NCBI GenBank assembly: GCA_036674765.1
Contig: JARVKI010000010.1
Location: 496,001 to 560,000, forward strand
DNA from: Seiridium cupressi
Lineage: Eukaryota > Ascomycota > Sordariomycetes > Amphisphaeriales > Sporocadaceae
Direction of reading: 5' to 3'
Length of the DNA: 64,000 nucleotides
Of this stretch, positions 22,001 through 33,375 are shown one piece after another. Under the pieces are notes generated by a model that saw only the letters and a list, made by a program, of their open reading frames with translations, was not told the origin of the DNA and searched no databases. Position 1 is the stretch's first letter. Each line of letters begins with the position of its first letter. A program made the position numbers and the translations under genes.

Positions 22001-24623
22001 GCTCCACTAGAGGTGGCTGCAAAGTATATAATTGACAGCTTTTTGGCGCCCTCGGCAGGGAGCTTGCGTATCCAGCCTTTACTGGCATCCCTTGCTATCG
22101 CGGTCCACTGGCCTGGGACAACAGTCTATGCGAACGGTCTGAAGGCCCTCGGTGATAGAACAGTTGCCGTGCTGCAGCTTGCTACGACACTAGTCAGGGT
22201 TGCAAACTTCTTTGATCAGTCTTCGACCACCATAGAGTTGCAACTCTTCAAGGCGTCTCCCTTTGTAGCAAGAGTCTGCGCCGCCCATGAGGGGTTCAGG
22301 GCAGCTACTATCTCGCTTTTGGAGGCACTAGTTGTAAGTGCTGGTAAAGCGACAGGCGAGCCTCCGTCTTTACTTGGTTATCTGGGCCCGCAAACCTCTA
22401 GGTCATTCTTGCAGCTCCTCTCTTCCTTGGACAGGCCATTCGATCAGACCGCTGAAGTCAGCATCATCTGGGGATTTTTCTCAACCATCGTCCGAAACCG
22501 ACAACAATGGATGGCGAATTGTCTCCTCACTGGCAAAACACCTCGAGATGCAAGAAATGGCCACGATCAAGCGTCTCAGCCAGCCGCAAACTCCGTCTTG
22601 AATTCCGCTCTCGATAGGCTTTCATCCATCTCTTCGATTCCCACCACCGAAGCTCTGTCAGTACTTGACTTTATCACATCAGCTCAGAATTATTGGCCTT
22701 GGACGATATTCAACCTGCAAAAGAACAAAGGCTTCATGTCTGCGCTGCGGAATTACGTGACAGAGCTCAAGTCCTCTAGCATAACCTCAAAAACAAACAT
22801 GTTGCGGGCCTGTGACGAAGCTCGTGTAGCGGCGTATATCGCCGAAACTTTCGCTATGCAACTATTCCACCTACGCCAGATGGGTCAGGCGGATACCTTG
22901 GCCAAAGAGCTCGCTCAAGATCTTGACTATTTCTTGAGAGACGGGGTGTTAGTCTCGGGCTACAACGACTCACTACATGCAAACTTTGCGAGGAACTTTG
23001 GCAACAAGTACCTCAGCTGCAACCTGGATGACTTCAAACGCACACTCCTCGAGCCTCGCTCACTAGGCAATCAATATTATTACGCCCTCAATTTTGCCGA
23101 TACAATGTTGAGTTTCGATCCGGGGTGGTCAGGGATACGCGGCAATGGTTTCAAGAGCGAAATGGAGAAGGCCAATGCGAATCTGTCTCTTGTAGATGCC
23201 CAAATAGTGAGTGTTCCCTAGGCCTGGCTGACCAAAGATCTCCGCTGACTAGTGACAGGCTCTTTTCCACGCTTGGGAGTTCCTCCTGCTGGAGTTAAGC
23301 CACTGCTTGCCACAGAGCGATGCACTCAAGAAACAAACCCTCCAAGTTGCCGAGCAGTGCTTGGAGGCAAATGAAGCAACCCAAGGACATGAGCAGATCT
23401 TCGAGAGGCTTACCGAGGCTCGAGTGAACTTGGCACTTCTCCTTGTACAACGTGTTGCGGACAATACCCCATCAGCTACTGATGTCGCTCAACTCTTGAA
23501 TGCACTCTGGTCTACCGTCAGCACCATTAGGGACCCATACCAGCTGGAAAGCATATCACATTACCGAACGCTTCTTAAACTCCTCTACGTAACTTTGCGG
23601 GCCCAGGTCAAGGCATCGGACCCGAAGTTATCCAAGAGTGTAGCGCAGAAACGTGCCGCCAATGATTCTTCCTCGAATGTCTCCCAGACAGTGCTAGGCA
23701 TATTAGATGGTGTCGTCGCAAAGGGATTCCGAACACTGGTATCCCTCATTCACGACTCCGAGGCATCCATCTACCCGGAGGATATTGCCATTCTAAATGT
23801 CATTATGCAAGCCTGTCTTTGCATCCCGGGAATCAACCAAAACCAAACGCAGATTGTGAACATTATGGCTGCTCATGATGCCGTACACGTCGCGGTATCA
23901 CTATATTCCTGGGCCGACAAGCTAGCGGAGAAGGGCGATCCGATCTATGGCGAGCTGTCACTCCTCTTTTTGCTGGAGTTGTCAGCCCTGCCTCTGGTGG
24001 CAGAACAACTTGCTTGCGATGGCCTGCTAAATCATCTCACTTCTGCCAGCTTAGCGAGTTACTTGGACCGACCCAACGTCTCGCCTTTTGCAGATTCCGT
24101 AGGCCCGCAACGATGCTACAGCATATGGGCCAAGGGCATTGTGCCGTTACTGTTAAACATCTTGACAGCACTAGGCCAAACGATCGCACCTGAGGTTGCC
24201 TATGTTTTGAACCAGTTTCCAAATCTGATGGCGTCTAGCATCGAGCGCTTCGAGGCTCCAGGAGCCAGCCGAACCCAAGCAGCACGCAGCAAATCTGCAT
24301 ATATAACACTTTTATCCGTCTCGGAGATTCATGACCTGGCGCTCATCACACGCGTCCTTGGTGCACTCCGCGCAAATAATGCGCGGGATATACCAGAGGT
24401 GGAGTGGGACGGAGCAGGCGCGCTGGAGAATGTCGAGTTCTGGCTGGGCGGCCGGAAGATATTGAGGGAGAGGCTGGTACCATTGGGACAGCGGGAAATT
24501 GAATGGAAAGGTACGAAGCCGAGCGACACTGGCAAAGCGAGGGGATACGAAAGCAAGCTAGAGGAGAAGGTGGTTGAGCAGCTGGAAGGTGTGAGAACAG
24601 TGCTGGGCGAGGAACTGGAATGA
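19012..24623 (+). CDS. NUP192: Nucleoporin Nup192 (Nup205 homologue), inner ring scaffold
   Basis: Three exons (19012-19085, 19144-23206, 23259-24623) give 1833 residues, in the range for fungal Nup192. Exon 1 encodes MAPQLVDKVYLPDLEPCLKG and ends in phase 2. The 58-nt intron uses GTAAGT and GATAG, restoring the sequence VVLSWRLVASAL. The second intron (52 nt, GTGAGT/GACAG) joins DAQI to ALFHAWEFLLLEL in phase 0. The whole protein is alpha-helical with Leu- and Ala-rich repeats and no membrane segments, as expected of a large alpha-solenoid. Nup192 is a structural core of the nuclear pore inner ring and binds Nic96, Nup53 and Nup145N. A divergent promoter is shared with trpC. The identification rests on overall length, fold composition and recognised segments, not on a short diagnostic motif. 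Confidence 0.88.
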
Positions 24624-25196
24624 GTTCAAGCGTGGGGTATAGAACCATGAATATCATCGTTGGAGATGCAAGCTTTTCCGGTGACCAGTTGTGGAAAGGC
24701 GAGAGAAAAGGAGACATGAGTGCTCCGGTGCGAGAATCTGGGGATGATGTCCTAGGAGTTTCGGAGTCACCTGAATCTAGATAGCAAAGAAAACTGGACA
24801 AGAATTAATTGTTTGCACCCAAAAAAGGTATCAAGTTCTTCCAAGACATCAGGCAGGCTAGGCGCAGGAATCCTTTTAGATGCAGTGAGTGCATCGAGGC
24901 TGTGTTATTGTTTGAATGGAGCTGAAATTTTGTTGTTCCCGAACCCCTATTCGAGAGATGCACCTGTCCAAACCATCTTATAGTATACATGTATATACAC
25001 AGTGTGAACGACCCGTCTCCTTTCCAACGTCAATTGAAACACACCCGTCTCATGGCGTGGAATGAGCCAAGGTCCCGCCCTCCCAATCTGCTTGCCCAAT
25101 ATAATACAAGATTTCTCTCTCTTGACCACCCCTTCGCTTTGGTTTTCAGATCAGATGTCGGATCTGTTTTTGTGGACCAAATTACGAAGTCTTTCT
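24624..25196. other. Convergent intergenic region NUP192 / TIM9
   Basis: These 573 bp between two stop codons must contain both 3' UTRs. The interval is AT-rich around 24780-25010. No gene is seen. Confidence 0.5.
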
Positions 25197-25750
25197 TTAT
25201 CGCTGTCCCTGCTGCTGGGCCAGTTGGGCATTGTGCTCGGCGAAGCGCTCGCTCAGGCGCTGCGACTGAGCCATCTGCTTCTGCACGCACCGCGTGATGC
25301 AGCCCGTCTCCCGGTTCGACAGCGACTTGGAGGTGAAGTCGTCAATGCACGACACGAAGCAGTGGTCTACCAGGTTTCCGAAGATCTGTCGGTGGAGCAA
25401 GTCGCGTGTCAGCATATCTAGAGCCAGGGGGGAAGTAATGGGAGTTCGTGTGCAGTTCGTTTGATGTATGGGCATAGCTGTCCGGAGGCCTTCTCCTCTG
25501 TGGCAAGGGAGAGAGCACACAGGAGCTCATGATGGTATTGAGAGGTCCTCAGGAGTATGCGGCCGAGTGGGTGGGGAAGGGGGCGTTTGCAATCAATGGG
25601 ATCCAACATACGCTCATGAAGTCCTTCATCTGGCGCTTCTGCAGACGTTGCTCGAGCGTGCGCTGCTCGGCTTGCGTTAGACTGCATCTTGCTGTCAGTA
25701 TCCGATCTTGTAACGCTCGAGTTGGCATATGCCTACCCCATGCCATCCAT
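25197..25750 (-). CDS. TIM9: Mitochondrial intermembrane-space chaperone Tim9
   Basis: Proposed exons are 25750-25737, 25681-25612 and 25385-25197, giving 90 residues, the usual Tim9 size. The hallmark twin CX3C motif is clear: CFVSC and, 15 residues later, CITRC, within FTSKSLSNRE. Upstream lies the conserved LTQAEQRTLEQRLQKRQ helix. Tim9 pairs with Tim10 in a hexamer that escorts hydrophobic carrier proteins across the intermembrane space. Exon 1 is only 14 nt (donor GTAGGC). The acceptor used here (GATGCAG) gives the start MDGMGLTQAEQ. An alternative acceptor 8 nt upstream would add one residue, giving MDGMGCSLTQ. The second intron (226 nt) uses GTATGT and CGACAG with a TGCTGAC branch. The gene identity is firm; exon 1 is inferred. 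Confidence 0.88.
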
Positions 25751-26289
25751 TGTGAGTGAATTGGTGTTTGACTGATGAGATGGTTCTGGTGGGTTTGTTG
25801 GTGGATGAAAATGTCGTGGTCGCAAAAAGAAGGTTGTTGTTTCTCTCACAGCTTATGATGCTATTGCAGCAAGCTCTCTCTTTTTCATAAGCTAGCGGTA
25901 GCCAGCCCAGGCCGGGGCGCGATTGGCAAGCTTCGAACTTTGGACGTCGACCGATAAGATAAGGCGGAGCCGGTTTTTCCTTCGACCGCCGCAGAAAACT
26001 TCAGCTAGCGACTCATTGGCTGGGTCCCCTTGCAAGCCCACCGCGGGGAAAGGACGCTGACCGCCCGCCGACATTCCCTAGGAATTTTTGGGATTTTTTT
26101 GACAGCAAAAAAAGTTCATATCGATAGGCGATCCGCTCAGAGATAGATACCATACTATTGGAGCCCAGCCAATTCGATTTCACGAACAACACCTCACGAC
26201 CAGCTCTTCTACGCTGAAGTTTGCACACTTCACAGTTATCCTCACATACCACGGATTCGAAGGGATAAATTCTCAAAAACACATCCAAG
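25751..26289. promoter_or_regulatory. Divergent promoter TIM9 / MRT4
   Basis: This 539-bp region serves both genes. Visible words include two inverted CCAAT boxes (ATTGG near 25921 and 26012), overlapping GATA words (GATAAGATAAGG near 25953) and A/T tracts at 26085-26115. Their function is inferred only from word match. Confidence 0.45.
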
Positions 26290-27199
26290 ATGCCCAAGTC
26301 AAAGCGCAACAGAGTGGTGCACATGACCCAGGTGGCCAAGAAGACCCGCGAGCACAAGGACAAGCTATTCGAGACCATTCGCGACGCCGTGCCCGACTAC
26401 CAATACGTCTTCATTATCAGCGTCGAGAACATGCGCAACACACACATTCAGGAGGTGCGGCAAGAGCTTTCAGACTCCCGGTATGTTCTTTCAACTCTCT
26501 CTCTCTGCTCCGTTCCGTGGATTTCTTTCACTATGCCTCGGACATGAAAATCCGAGAAAATCATACATGCAGAGAGATAGAAAGCTTCAAAGAGATATAA
26601 AGAATCACAATGTGCTAACAATCTTTGGAAAAATAGCATCTTCCTCGGCAAGACAACGCTCATGACCCGCGCCCTCGGCAAGACGCCTGAAGAGGCCATC
26701 CTCGACAACATCCACCGCCTGGCCCCGCACATGAACGGCGCCGTGGGCCTGCTGCTGACCAACCGCGAGCCGGGCGCAGTCATCGAGTACCTGTCGTCGC
26801 TCAACTTTGCCGACTTTGCACGCGCCGGCACCGTCGCCTCGCGCGGCTTCACCATCCCCGCCGGCCACGTCATGAGCACGGGCGGCGAGGTGCCCGCCGA
26901 GCACGATGTGCCCATGGGCCACACCATCGAGCCCGAGCTTAGGCGGCTGGGCATGCCGACGCGCATGGTGCGGGGCAAGATCATGCTGGGCGAGGAGGAC
27001 GGCAGCGGCGAGGGCTACGTCGTGTGCAAGGAGGGCGAGGTCCTGGACTCGCGGCAGACGAGGTTGTTGAAGCTGTTCAGTGTATGTTTGAGCGAGTTTG
27101 CAGTCCACGTGAGAGCGTACTGGACTGCCGCCAGTGGCGAGGTCACCGTGGTCGAGCCCGAGGCCGGGGCAGAAGGCGATGCGGAAGTGATGAAGGAAT

Positions 27200-27201
<2 letters not shown>
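26290..27201 (+). CDS. MRT4: Ribosome assembly factor Mrt4 (P0-like, 60S maturation)
   Basis: Two exons, 26290-26480 and 26637-27201, with a 156-nt intron (GTATGT donor, TGCTAACA branch, AATAG acceptor) give 251 residues. The start [18 protein letters not shown] is the conserved Mrt4 N terminus. Further family blocks are [13 protein letters not shown], the rejoined [11 protein letters not shown], the [18 protein letters not shown] loop region and [10 protein letters not shown]. Mrt4 is a nucleolar paralogue of stalk protein P0. It occupies the P0 site on pre-60S particles and is released during export. The protein lacks the acidic P-protein tail of true P0, as expected. The intron and 3' region carry many short AG-rich runs. 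Another biogenesis factor, URB2-like, occurs about 12 kb downstream. Confidence 0.95.

Positions 27202-27230
<29 letters not shown>
27201..27230 (+). repeat. (GA)n microsatellite
   Basis: A run of GA dinucleotides with one AAA interruption begins at the last base of the MRT4 stop codon and lies in its 3' UTR. Confidence 0.9.
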
Positions 27231-28145
27231 CTCCTCTTGCCAAAAGCGATTGTGGGATATATGGCACTCTATTTGCGGCTTCGATGTTTTCTTATTCATG
27301 TGCATAGGGCGATACCATCGTGGTCTGGTCACTGGCGTTCCGGTAGAGGCATGGAAAAGGCTGTTGATTTCACACTTGGCAATTCAAGTCAGATTTTTGT
27401 GATACGCAGTGTCCAATGTGCTTAAAATAACAAGCTTAAGTTTCACATGAACGATATCTCATTTGCTATGAACAGTACGATCATAAGGAAACTTCATCCC
27501 TATTACATAAACTAAGGATATATAAAGTAGTGATATTTACTAACATACTAAGGTCAATATAGAGCACAGCGACAACTAGAAATCAAATCGATTCTCGATC
27601 GCCGAAGCAGACCACTATCTTACAAGAAAGACTGCCAAGCTAATTCTGTTACTTTTCCGTCCCTTGATTACCACCGGCAGTGGTCAGTAGGTTTTGTTAC
27701 AATCCTTACCTCTGACCTTACCTTCCAAAAACTGCAATTTATTTACGTGTTGGGTTGAGCTCTGGTAGAGTTCCCAATTCCTAGCGCTGTGACGCTGCTA
27801 TAGTGTACATGAGAACAAGAATTACCTGACCAATCCTGGCTTGTGAACTTCCATTGGGTATATGTATGGAGTACACGGACGTGGCTTGCAACAAGAGGAA
27901 CCTTTTCAAGTAGAGCCAGAGGTCCAAATTGGGCAGATGTAGACGATATGGTCCTGTGTTGTGTTTCGTAACAGAGTCCGGTGACAGATGTTACCTTCAC
28001 CTGTAGCGTGCTGCCTTGCATTGGCGTTGACCAGGTCGCTTTTCTTACCCTTGCTTACCCTCGGTGGCAGAAGGGAGAAGGAAAGGCGAAGACGGTGCAG
28101 TATGAGAGTGTGAAGACAGAAGATACCCACCACCAAGGCACCCAG
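27231..28145. other. Convergent intergenic region MRT4 / U1-70K
   Basis: About 0.9 kb, AT-rich at 27420-27600. It holds two 3' UTRs. I see no coding potential or RNA gene. Confidence 0.5.
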
Positions 28146-29601
28146 CTAGTAGCGACGTAGCTTGCGAGGGTCTTCGTATCCTCCCTCAAATCCACGTTTC
28201 CGGCTGTCGAATCGGTCATCGTCTCTTGGCTTGTCGAAGTCACGGCCACCTCGGTCTCCCCGGTCGCCTCGGACAGGTTCGTAGTTGGCGTTGCTGCCAC
28301 CGCCGCGTCGGTCGCGGTCGCCGCCAAATCTGCCGCCGTCACGTCCAGACCTGTCATCATATGAGCGACCACCACGGTCATACCCACCACCTGAACCATT
28401 GCGATCCCTGTCACGGTCACGACCCCCGAAGCCAGGACCTGCGGGTGCGTTAGGAGGAGCGCCGTAACCGTTCTGCTGACCAAATCCACGATCTCGGCCG
28501 CCACCGAAGCCACCTCCTCGATCGCCGAATCCGCCTCCGCGACTACTGAAGCCACCACGGTCACGGCCACCGCCAAAGCCGCCACGTCCTCTGCCTCCTT
28601 GGAAGCCGCCGCGGAAACCATCGCGCCCGCCAAACCCGCCGGCGAAACCACCTGGCGCACTTGGACGAGGACCGACAGCCTTGGTATATCCTCGCCCCCC
28701 AAGACCACCGCCGAGGCGAAGAGGTCTCCAGCCTTTGACGGTTCTACCTCTCTCCACGTCGACTTTGATTCGGCGATCTTTGATTCGGATTCCATCACAA
28801 CCGTCTAAAGCAGCTATTCACGTGCGCAGCAACGCGCCTTTGTCAGTAAAGCCTTACCATGATAGTCATACCTTGAAGGAAAGGGAGGGGAAAGAGAAAG
28901 GCAAGCTTGAGGGCCAATTCTCAGGTGAGGGACACGGTGTACTATTTCTGGAAAATCAATGGTGGTATTACCTCTCATGTCTTTCTCACGCTCAAATACG
29001 ACAAAGGCGTATCCACGATGGGGCTTCTTTTTCTTATTGGGCTTGTCGTGAGCATGGGTGTCGGTGATAATGCGAATCTGTAGGATATTAGTTGATTGTT
29101 CGTCAAGTCACACCTTGTTGTGCGAGGAAACGTACGCGCTCAATAGGACCAAAGCGACCAAACTCTCTTTCCAGGTCACTCTCATTGGCATCGTAGCTCA
29201 ATCGCGCCACGACCAGTGTTTTGAATGCATCGCCACGAATGTTCGGGTCCTGATCCGGGTTGTCTATTTCACATCAATTAGCATGCGGTTGCAAACAAAC
29301 CATCAAGAAAATAGGGATATTGACAAGGGGAAAACCCACAGTTCTTGGGCGCTTCTGTCAACAATTTCTCGCGCCTCTCCTTCGCCTCGCGCTTTTTACG
29401 ATCGCGCATCTGCAGCCAGCTTTCGGTTGGCACGTATCCATCGTTGTCCTTGTACGCTTTGAGAGCGGGCAGATATTCGGCAAGCCCTGCGACGTTGGCG
29501 GTGCGACGGTTCTCCGCTGCTTCGTCGACAGGAGGCACCCATCTTAGGGGAGGTCGAGGTGCGAAGAGCGCGAGAAGCTGGGGAGGCAGTTTGTCCGTCA
29601 T
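28146..29601 (-). CDS. SNP1: U1 snRNP 70-kDa protein (U1-70K / Snp1)
   Basis: Four exons (29601-29340, 29263-29136, 29077-28972, 28813-28146) give 387 residues. Introns are 76, 58, 58 and 158 nt apart by exon gaps in the sense that three introns separate them: 29339-29264, 29135-29078 and 28971-28814. All phases agree. The N terminus [21 protein letters not shown] is the conserved U1-snRNA-contact segment. The RNA-recognition motif follows, with RNP2 LVVARLSY and RNP1 RGYAFVVF. The rejoined stretch [18 protein letters not shown] leads into [23 protein letters not shown]. The rest (about 180 residues) is a Gly/Arg/Asp-rich tail with GGFGG and RDR repeats. The protein binds stem-loop 1 of U1 snRNA and helps define 5' splice sites in the nucleus. 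The last intron's acceptor (GAATAG) was chosen to fit the family spacing. The first donor is the less usual GTGGGT. Confidence 0.93.
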
Positions 29602-30020
29602 GTTGAGTACAAAATCTGCCTGAAACGTTTACAGAACAAAAGAGTGACGAAACAGGGATGATGTGGCTCTCGAAAGTCACAAACAAAGAGCCTATGTGCA
29701 CCTTCTGATGGGATAGGTGGACGGGCTCGAGTATGATGAAGCAAGTGTCCAAATGGCTGAAGGCTGCCGTCGCGTTTTGACGGCAGGGGGGAGCTTCAGG
29801 AAATTGTCACATTCCAGCTTGGCCAGCCCGTCACCCGGCAATTATCCGATACGCCGGGCGGCAAGATCCACCACTTTGTATGCCTTGTGAAGCTAGCCTA
29901 ATTTAGGTCTAGTCCTTGTTCTCTCTCCTAAAGCTTCCCAAAATTTCGCGACTGGCGTTCACCTTCGCGGCCGGGATTGATGAGACAGACAGCGACAACC
30001 TGCTCTCCGACCAAGGCAAG
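29602..30020. promoter_or_regulatory. Divergent promoter U1-70K / mL43
   Basis: These 419 bp separate two divergent start codons and so hold both promoters. No element is called. Confidence 0.45.
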
Positions 30021-30538
30021 ATGACAATAAAAGCGATCGAGAAGGTGTCCGTTGGCCAGGTATGTCATTCTACGATAGTACTTCAACAAGTATGCTGATC
30101 AATTCCAAGAATGGCCTCGGAGCTTTCATCCTCCAATGCAAGCGACTGGACATCCATTACTGCGACCACTCCGGAAGCTCAAGGGGCATGAAGTAAGAAG
30201 AACCTCCCACGTATCCAGTCCTTTGCAATTCCTGACATCCGTTCAGTGCCTTTATAAAGCACCAGCTCCCCCAGTTCGCCAAAACCCACCCCCAGATCGA
30301 ATTCGCCGTATCGCCGAGGCCGCGGAAACACCCCGTTATGATCGGTCACTATATAAACGGCAAAATAAAGTCAGTGTGCGTCAAGAATATGGAAGCCGCC
30401 TCCATCTTGAAGAAGGCTGAGCTTTTGAGGGACGCAAGTGGCGACAAAGTCAAGAAGGTCAACAAGCCCGTTACGAGTATCAGCGAGAGTGTCAGAGGAG
30501 TGTGGTCCCCGTACCATGGAAACGGAATGCAGGTATAA
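30021..30538 (+). CDS. MRPL51: Mitochondrial large-subunit ribosomal protein L51/mL43
   Basis: Three exons (30021-30059, 30110-30192, 30247-30538) separated by introns of 50 and 54 nt give 137 residues, the usual size. Donors are GTATGT and GTAAGA; acceptors are CCAAG and TTCAG. The start MTIKAIEKVSVGQ and the blocks NGLGAFILQCKRLDIHYCD, SSRGMN, FAKTHPQIEFAVSPRPRKHPV and KKAELLRDASGDK are those of the L51/S25/CI-B8 family. The protein ends WSPYHGNGMQV. It is a thioredoxin-like-fold component of the mitochondrial 54S subunit, made in the cytosol and imported. A divergent promoter is shared with U1-70K. Confidence 0.95.
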
Positions 30539-30918
30539 AGACGAGTCATGGGACACGGTGAAGGAATGGCAGGCATCAAATGCCAGCATTGTACATCAAT
30601 GTATAGTCTTCTGGGCAGCCAATACCCGGGATGTATCATACGCACGACCATATGCTCCGGTGGCACAGATCGTACCACCCAGGGGGGTCACAAAAGAAAA
30701 ACAAATACAATATTTTATACAATCAAATGTTCATTAGACTCTTGCGGTGGCTAAGAGCTCAATACGTTCGTGGAAGATTCAGGTTTGTGTGTGGTATTTA
30801 TGTCATTCTATCCTTTGAATCCGGTCCTATGCCCAATCGTACTCCTTTTCATTCACTCATTGCCTCAATTCATAGAGCCTGGTGTACTGTAGTTTGAAAG
30901 CAGCACTTGGTGAACGGT
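30539..30918. other. Convergent 3' region mL43 / TPI
   Basis: These 380 bp lie between two stop codons. They presumably contain both polyadenylation regions. Nothing else is seen. Confidence 0.5.
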
Positions 30919-31866
30919 TTACAACTTGGAGTTGATGATATCGACGACTAGGAGTGGTTAGTTTTTAGGGCTCTTTCAAGGTGAGAGGAAGGTACTCACA
31001 AGCAGGCTTCAGTGAAGCACCACCAACCAGGAAACCATCAATGTCAGCCTCCTTGCTGAGCTCCTTGCAGTTCTTCTCGCTGACACTGCCACCATACAGG
31101 ATACGGGTCTCGTCGGAGACCTTCTCGCTGACCTCCTTCTTCAACCACTGGCGAATGGAGGCGTGGACCTCCTGTGCCTGCTGGGTACTGGCGACCTTGC
31201 CAGTGCCAATGGCCCAGATGGGCTCGTAAGCAATGACGATCTTGCTCCAGTCACTGATCTCCTTCTTGAGCGCAGAGAGCTGCTTGGCAATGACCTCCAA
31301 GGTCTTGCCCGACTCGCGCTCCTCCAAAGACTCACCGCAGCACCAGATGACACTGACGCCGTTGTCGGTGGCGTACTTGGTCTTGGAGGCAACGGTCTCG
31401 TCGGTCTCAGTGAAGATGGTACGACGTTCCGAGTGGCCCAGAATGGTCCAGTGGACGCCGCTGTCCTTCAATTGGGAAACGGAGATCTCGCCGGTGAAGG
31501 CGCCGTTGGGCTTGTCGGACACGTTTTGGGCAGCAACCTCAACCTGCTTGTTCTTCAAGTGCTCGCGGACGGGCAATAGGTAGATGGCCGGAGGAGCAAT
31601 AACAGTCTCTACATGTCGAGCGTAATGTGTCAGCTAGTGCGCTGTAAAGGTGTGGTCGGGAGCTTCATGGCACATACCGACATTAGGGTCGAGCTGGGCG
31701 TTGTTCAAGTTGTTGACAATCTCCTTGACGGACGACACGGTGCCGTTCCTGAGTCCGAATTAGCACCCTGGTCCCTCGAATCCCTGCGCCTTTTTCTCCA
31801 ACACGGCGAGTCGGACGGAAGGACTTACATCTTGAAGTTGCCGCCGACGAAGAACTTGCGAGCCAT
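30919..31866 (-). CDS. TPI1: Triosephosphate isomerase
   Basis: Four exons (31866-31829, 31748-31678, 31608-31000, 30947-30919) give 248 residues, the canonical length. Introns of 80, 69 and 52 nt have standard donors (GTAAGT, GTATGT, GTGAGT) and CAG/TAG acceptors. The start is MARKFFVGGNFKMNG, with the substrate Asn and Lys. The electrophile His lies in ILGHSERR and the catalytic Glu in AYEPIWAIGTG. The phosphate-binding loop reads YGGSVS. The tiny last exon completes ASLKPAFVDIINSKL, the conserved C terminus. The enzyme interconverts dihydroxyacetone phosphate and glyceraldehyde 3-phosphate in glycolysis in the cytosol. Confidence 0.97.
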
Positions 31867-33375
31867 GCTGAGCAATGATTTCTGGTCTATTCTGAAGTAT
31901 GTATGTAAAATGTGAAGAAGGGTGAAGCTCGAGAGAAGTTGTAAGAATAAGAGAATGGGAAGTAGATGTTGTAAGTTATCGAACGTCTTTCGCCAGGAAC
32001 CGGAAGACCATGGCGGGGTTGTTGCAGAGCTCTCTCGAAACCCCGCTAGAACCCACTACCGATCTGTTGAGCTTGGCGTCATAGGGCTGTGAGGTCTCGT
32101 TGTAGTTGCCGGCATGGGTGTTTGGTGTATTGTACGCCTTGGAACCTAAATTTGTGCGTCAAGCCTCAAACTTATTGGACGGTAACCTTTTTTTCTTCTC
32201 CTGTAGGACCCCGAGACTACAGCATATCGTGTCTTGGGCAAAGTCTCCAAACTTGTCTTCGGTCTCCAATTCAATACCGTACCATTGGGCAGTTTCCGGA
32301 CAAACACTGCTTCCCAAGTTTCTCGTGCGCTGCCGGTACGCCTGGCAAAGAGTCCCTTTGATTACGAGGTGTAACTTACTTTGAATGCATTGTAGTTGGT
32401 TCTTGTATGCGTCAAATATATGTCCTGCTGTAGAAAGCCATACTCGAACTGGAGTGGATCGGGGATGAGATCATTGGCAAGGATCGACTATAACAAACAG
32501 CACTGCACAATCTGGTTGTGGAGACACCGGCTTCAGGCGAAACTTCCTGGCCCGCCAGCTTTATGCATCAGGGATCTTCAATCTTTTCTGTACCACGACA
32601 AATGGTAATCCACACCATTCTCTACGCAGTGAGGTGTCGACCTATTTCCTATAGCATTGATAATAGCATCGTAAAATCAAATGGCGAAAACATAACCGGC
32701 ATAGCTCCCATTATTTTTCACAGTACCAGTCCGGGCTTCTGTGTACAATGTTAATTCTGCTTTGACGACAAGTGATATCTCGGTCACAATATTTCCTATA
32801 GCGCGTCATTAAACAACGGCAAAAGGAGTGCTAACCAGCACTGAATGAGTCAATCAGACCCCTGGACAGCATGCCCCAGTTTCGGCGGACGATTGAAATT
32901 CGCGATATGACTGGCGATGCTCCATTACTTGACAAGGCTTCAGCTTATGTGCAGGGTTTCAGTATACTGATACTGATTAACCTCTGATGGCTAATATACG
33001 TCGTCGGATGAGCAGCATGCTCAGGGGCGAGAGCAGGTTGTACCGGCAACATTTTCTGCCGTCAAATTGGCGTCCTTTATTACCTGTTTCCCACGTGTTT
33101 CCCCCGTTTTTGCCACGTTATGCTCCTAAGACATGTTTTATTGCCCCAGACACATACCAAAAGAAAAGCTTTTGATTCGAGTTGTTGAAGATTTGGTTAC
33201 CGGACCTGCGTCCACACCAAGCAAAATGTGATGCATTAGTGGCCGTTTTCCTTGAGCAGAAAGGGGTTTCGAACTGCATTTGTGAGATTTGCGAACCAGC
33301 GACAGACAGCCGTCACTCACTCACGCCCAATCTTTTTCTAAATAAATGAATTAAGAAAGCTAACCGGATTTAAAG
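31867..33375. other. TPI promoter and adjoining gene-free DNA
   Basis: The proximal part carries the TPI promoter, with a pyrimidine-rich stretch on the minus strand just upstream of the ATG, as in many strongly expressed fungal genes. From 32000 to 33375 there are no convincing coding frames. An upstream exon of the zinc-finger pseudogene could lie near 33300-33375 but is not readable. Confidence 0.4.

Noticed and set aside
28055..28798. Long minus-strand frame in another phase across the U1-70K Gly/Arg tail
   Set aside because: It is an antiphase shadow of the repetitive GGY/CGN codons; the U1-70K frame is clearly the real one.
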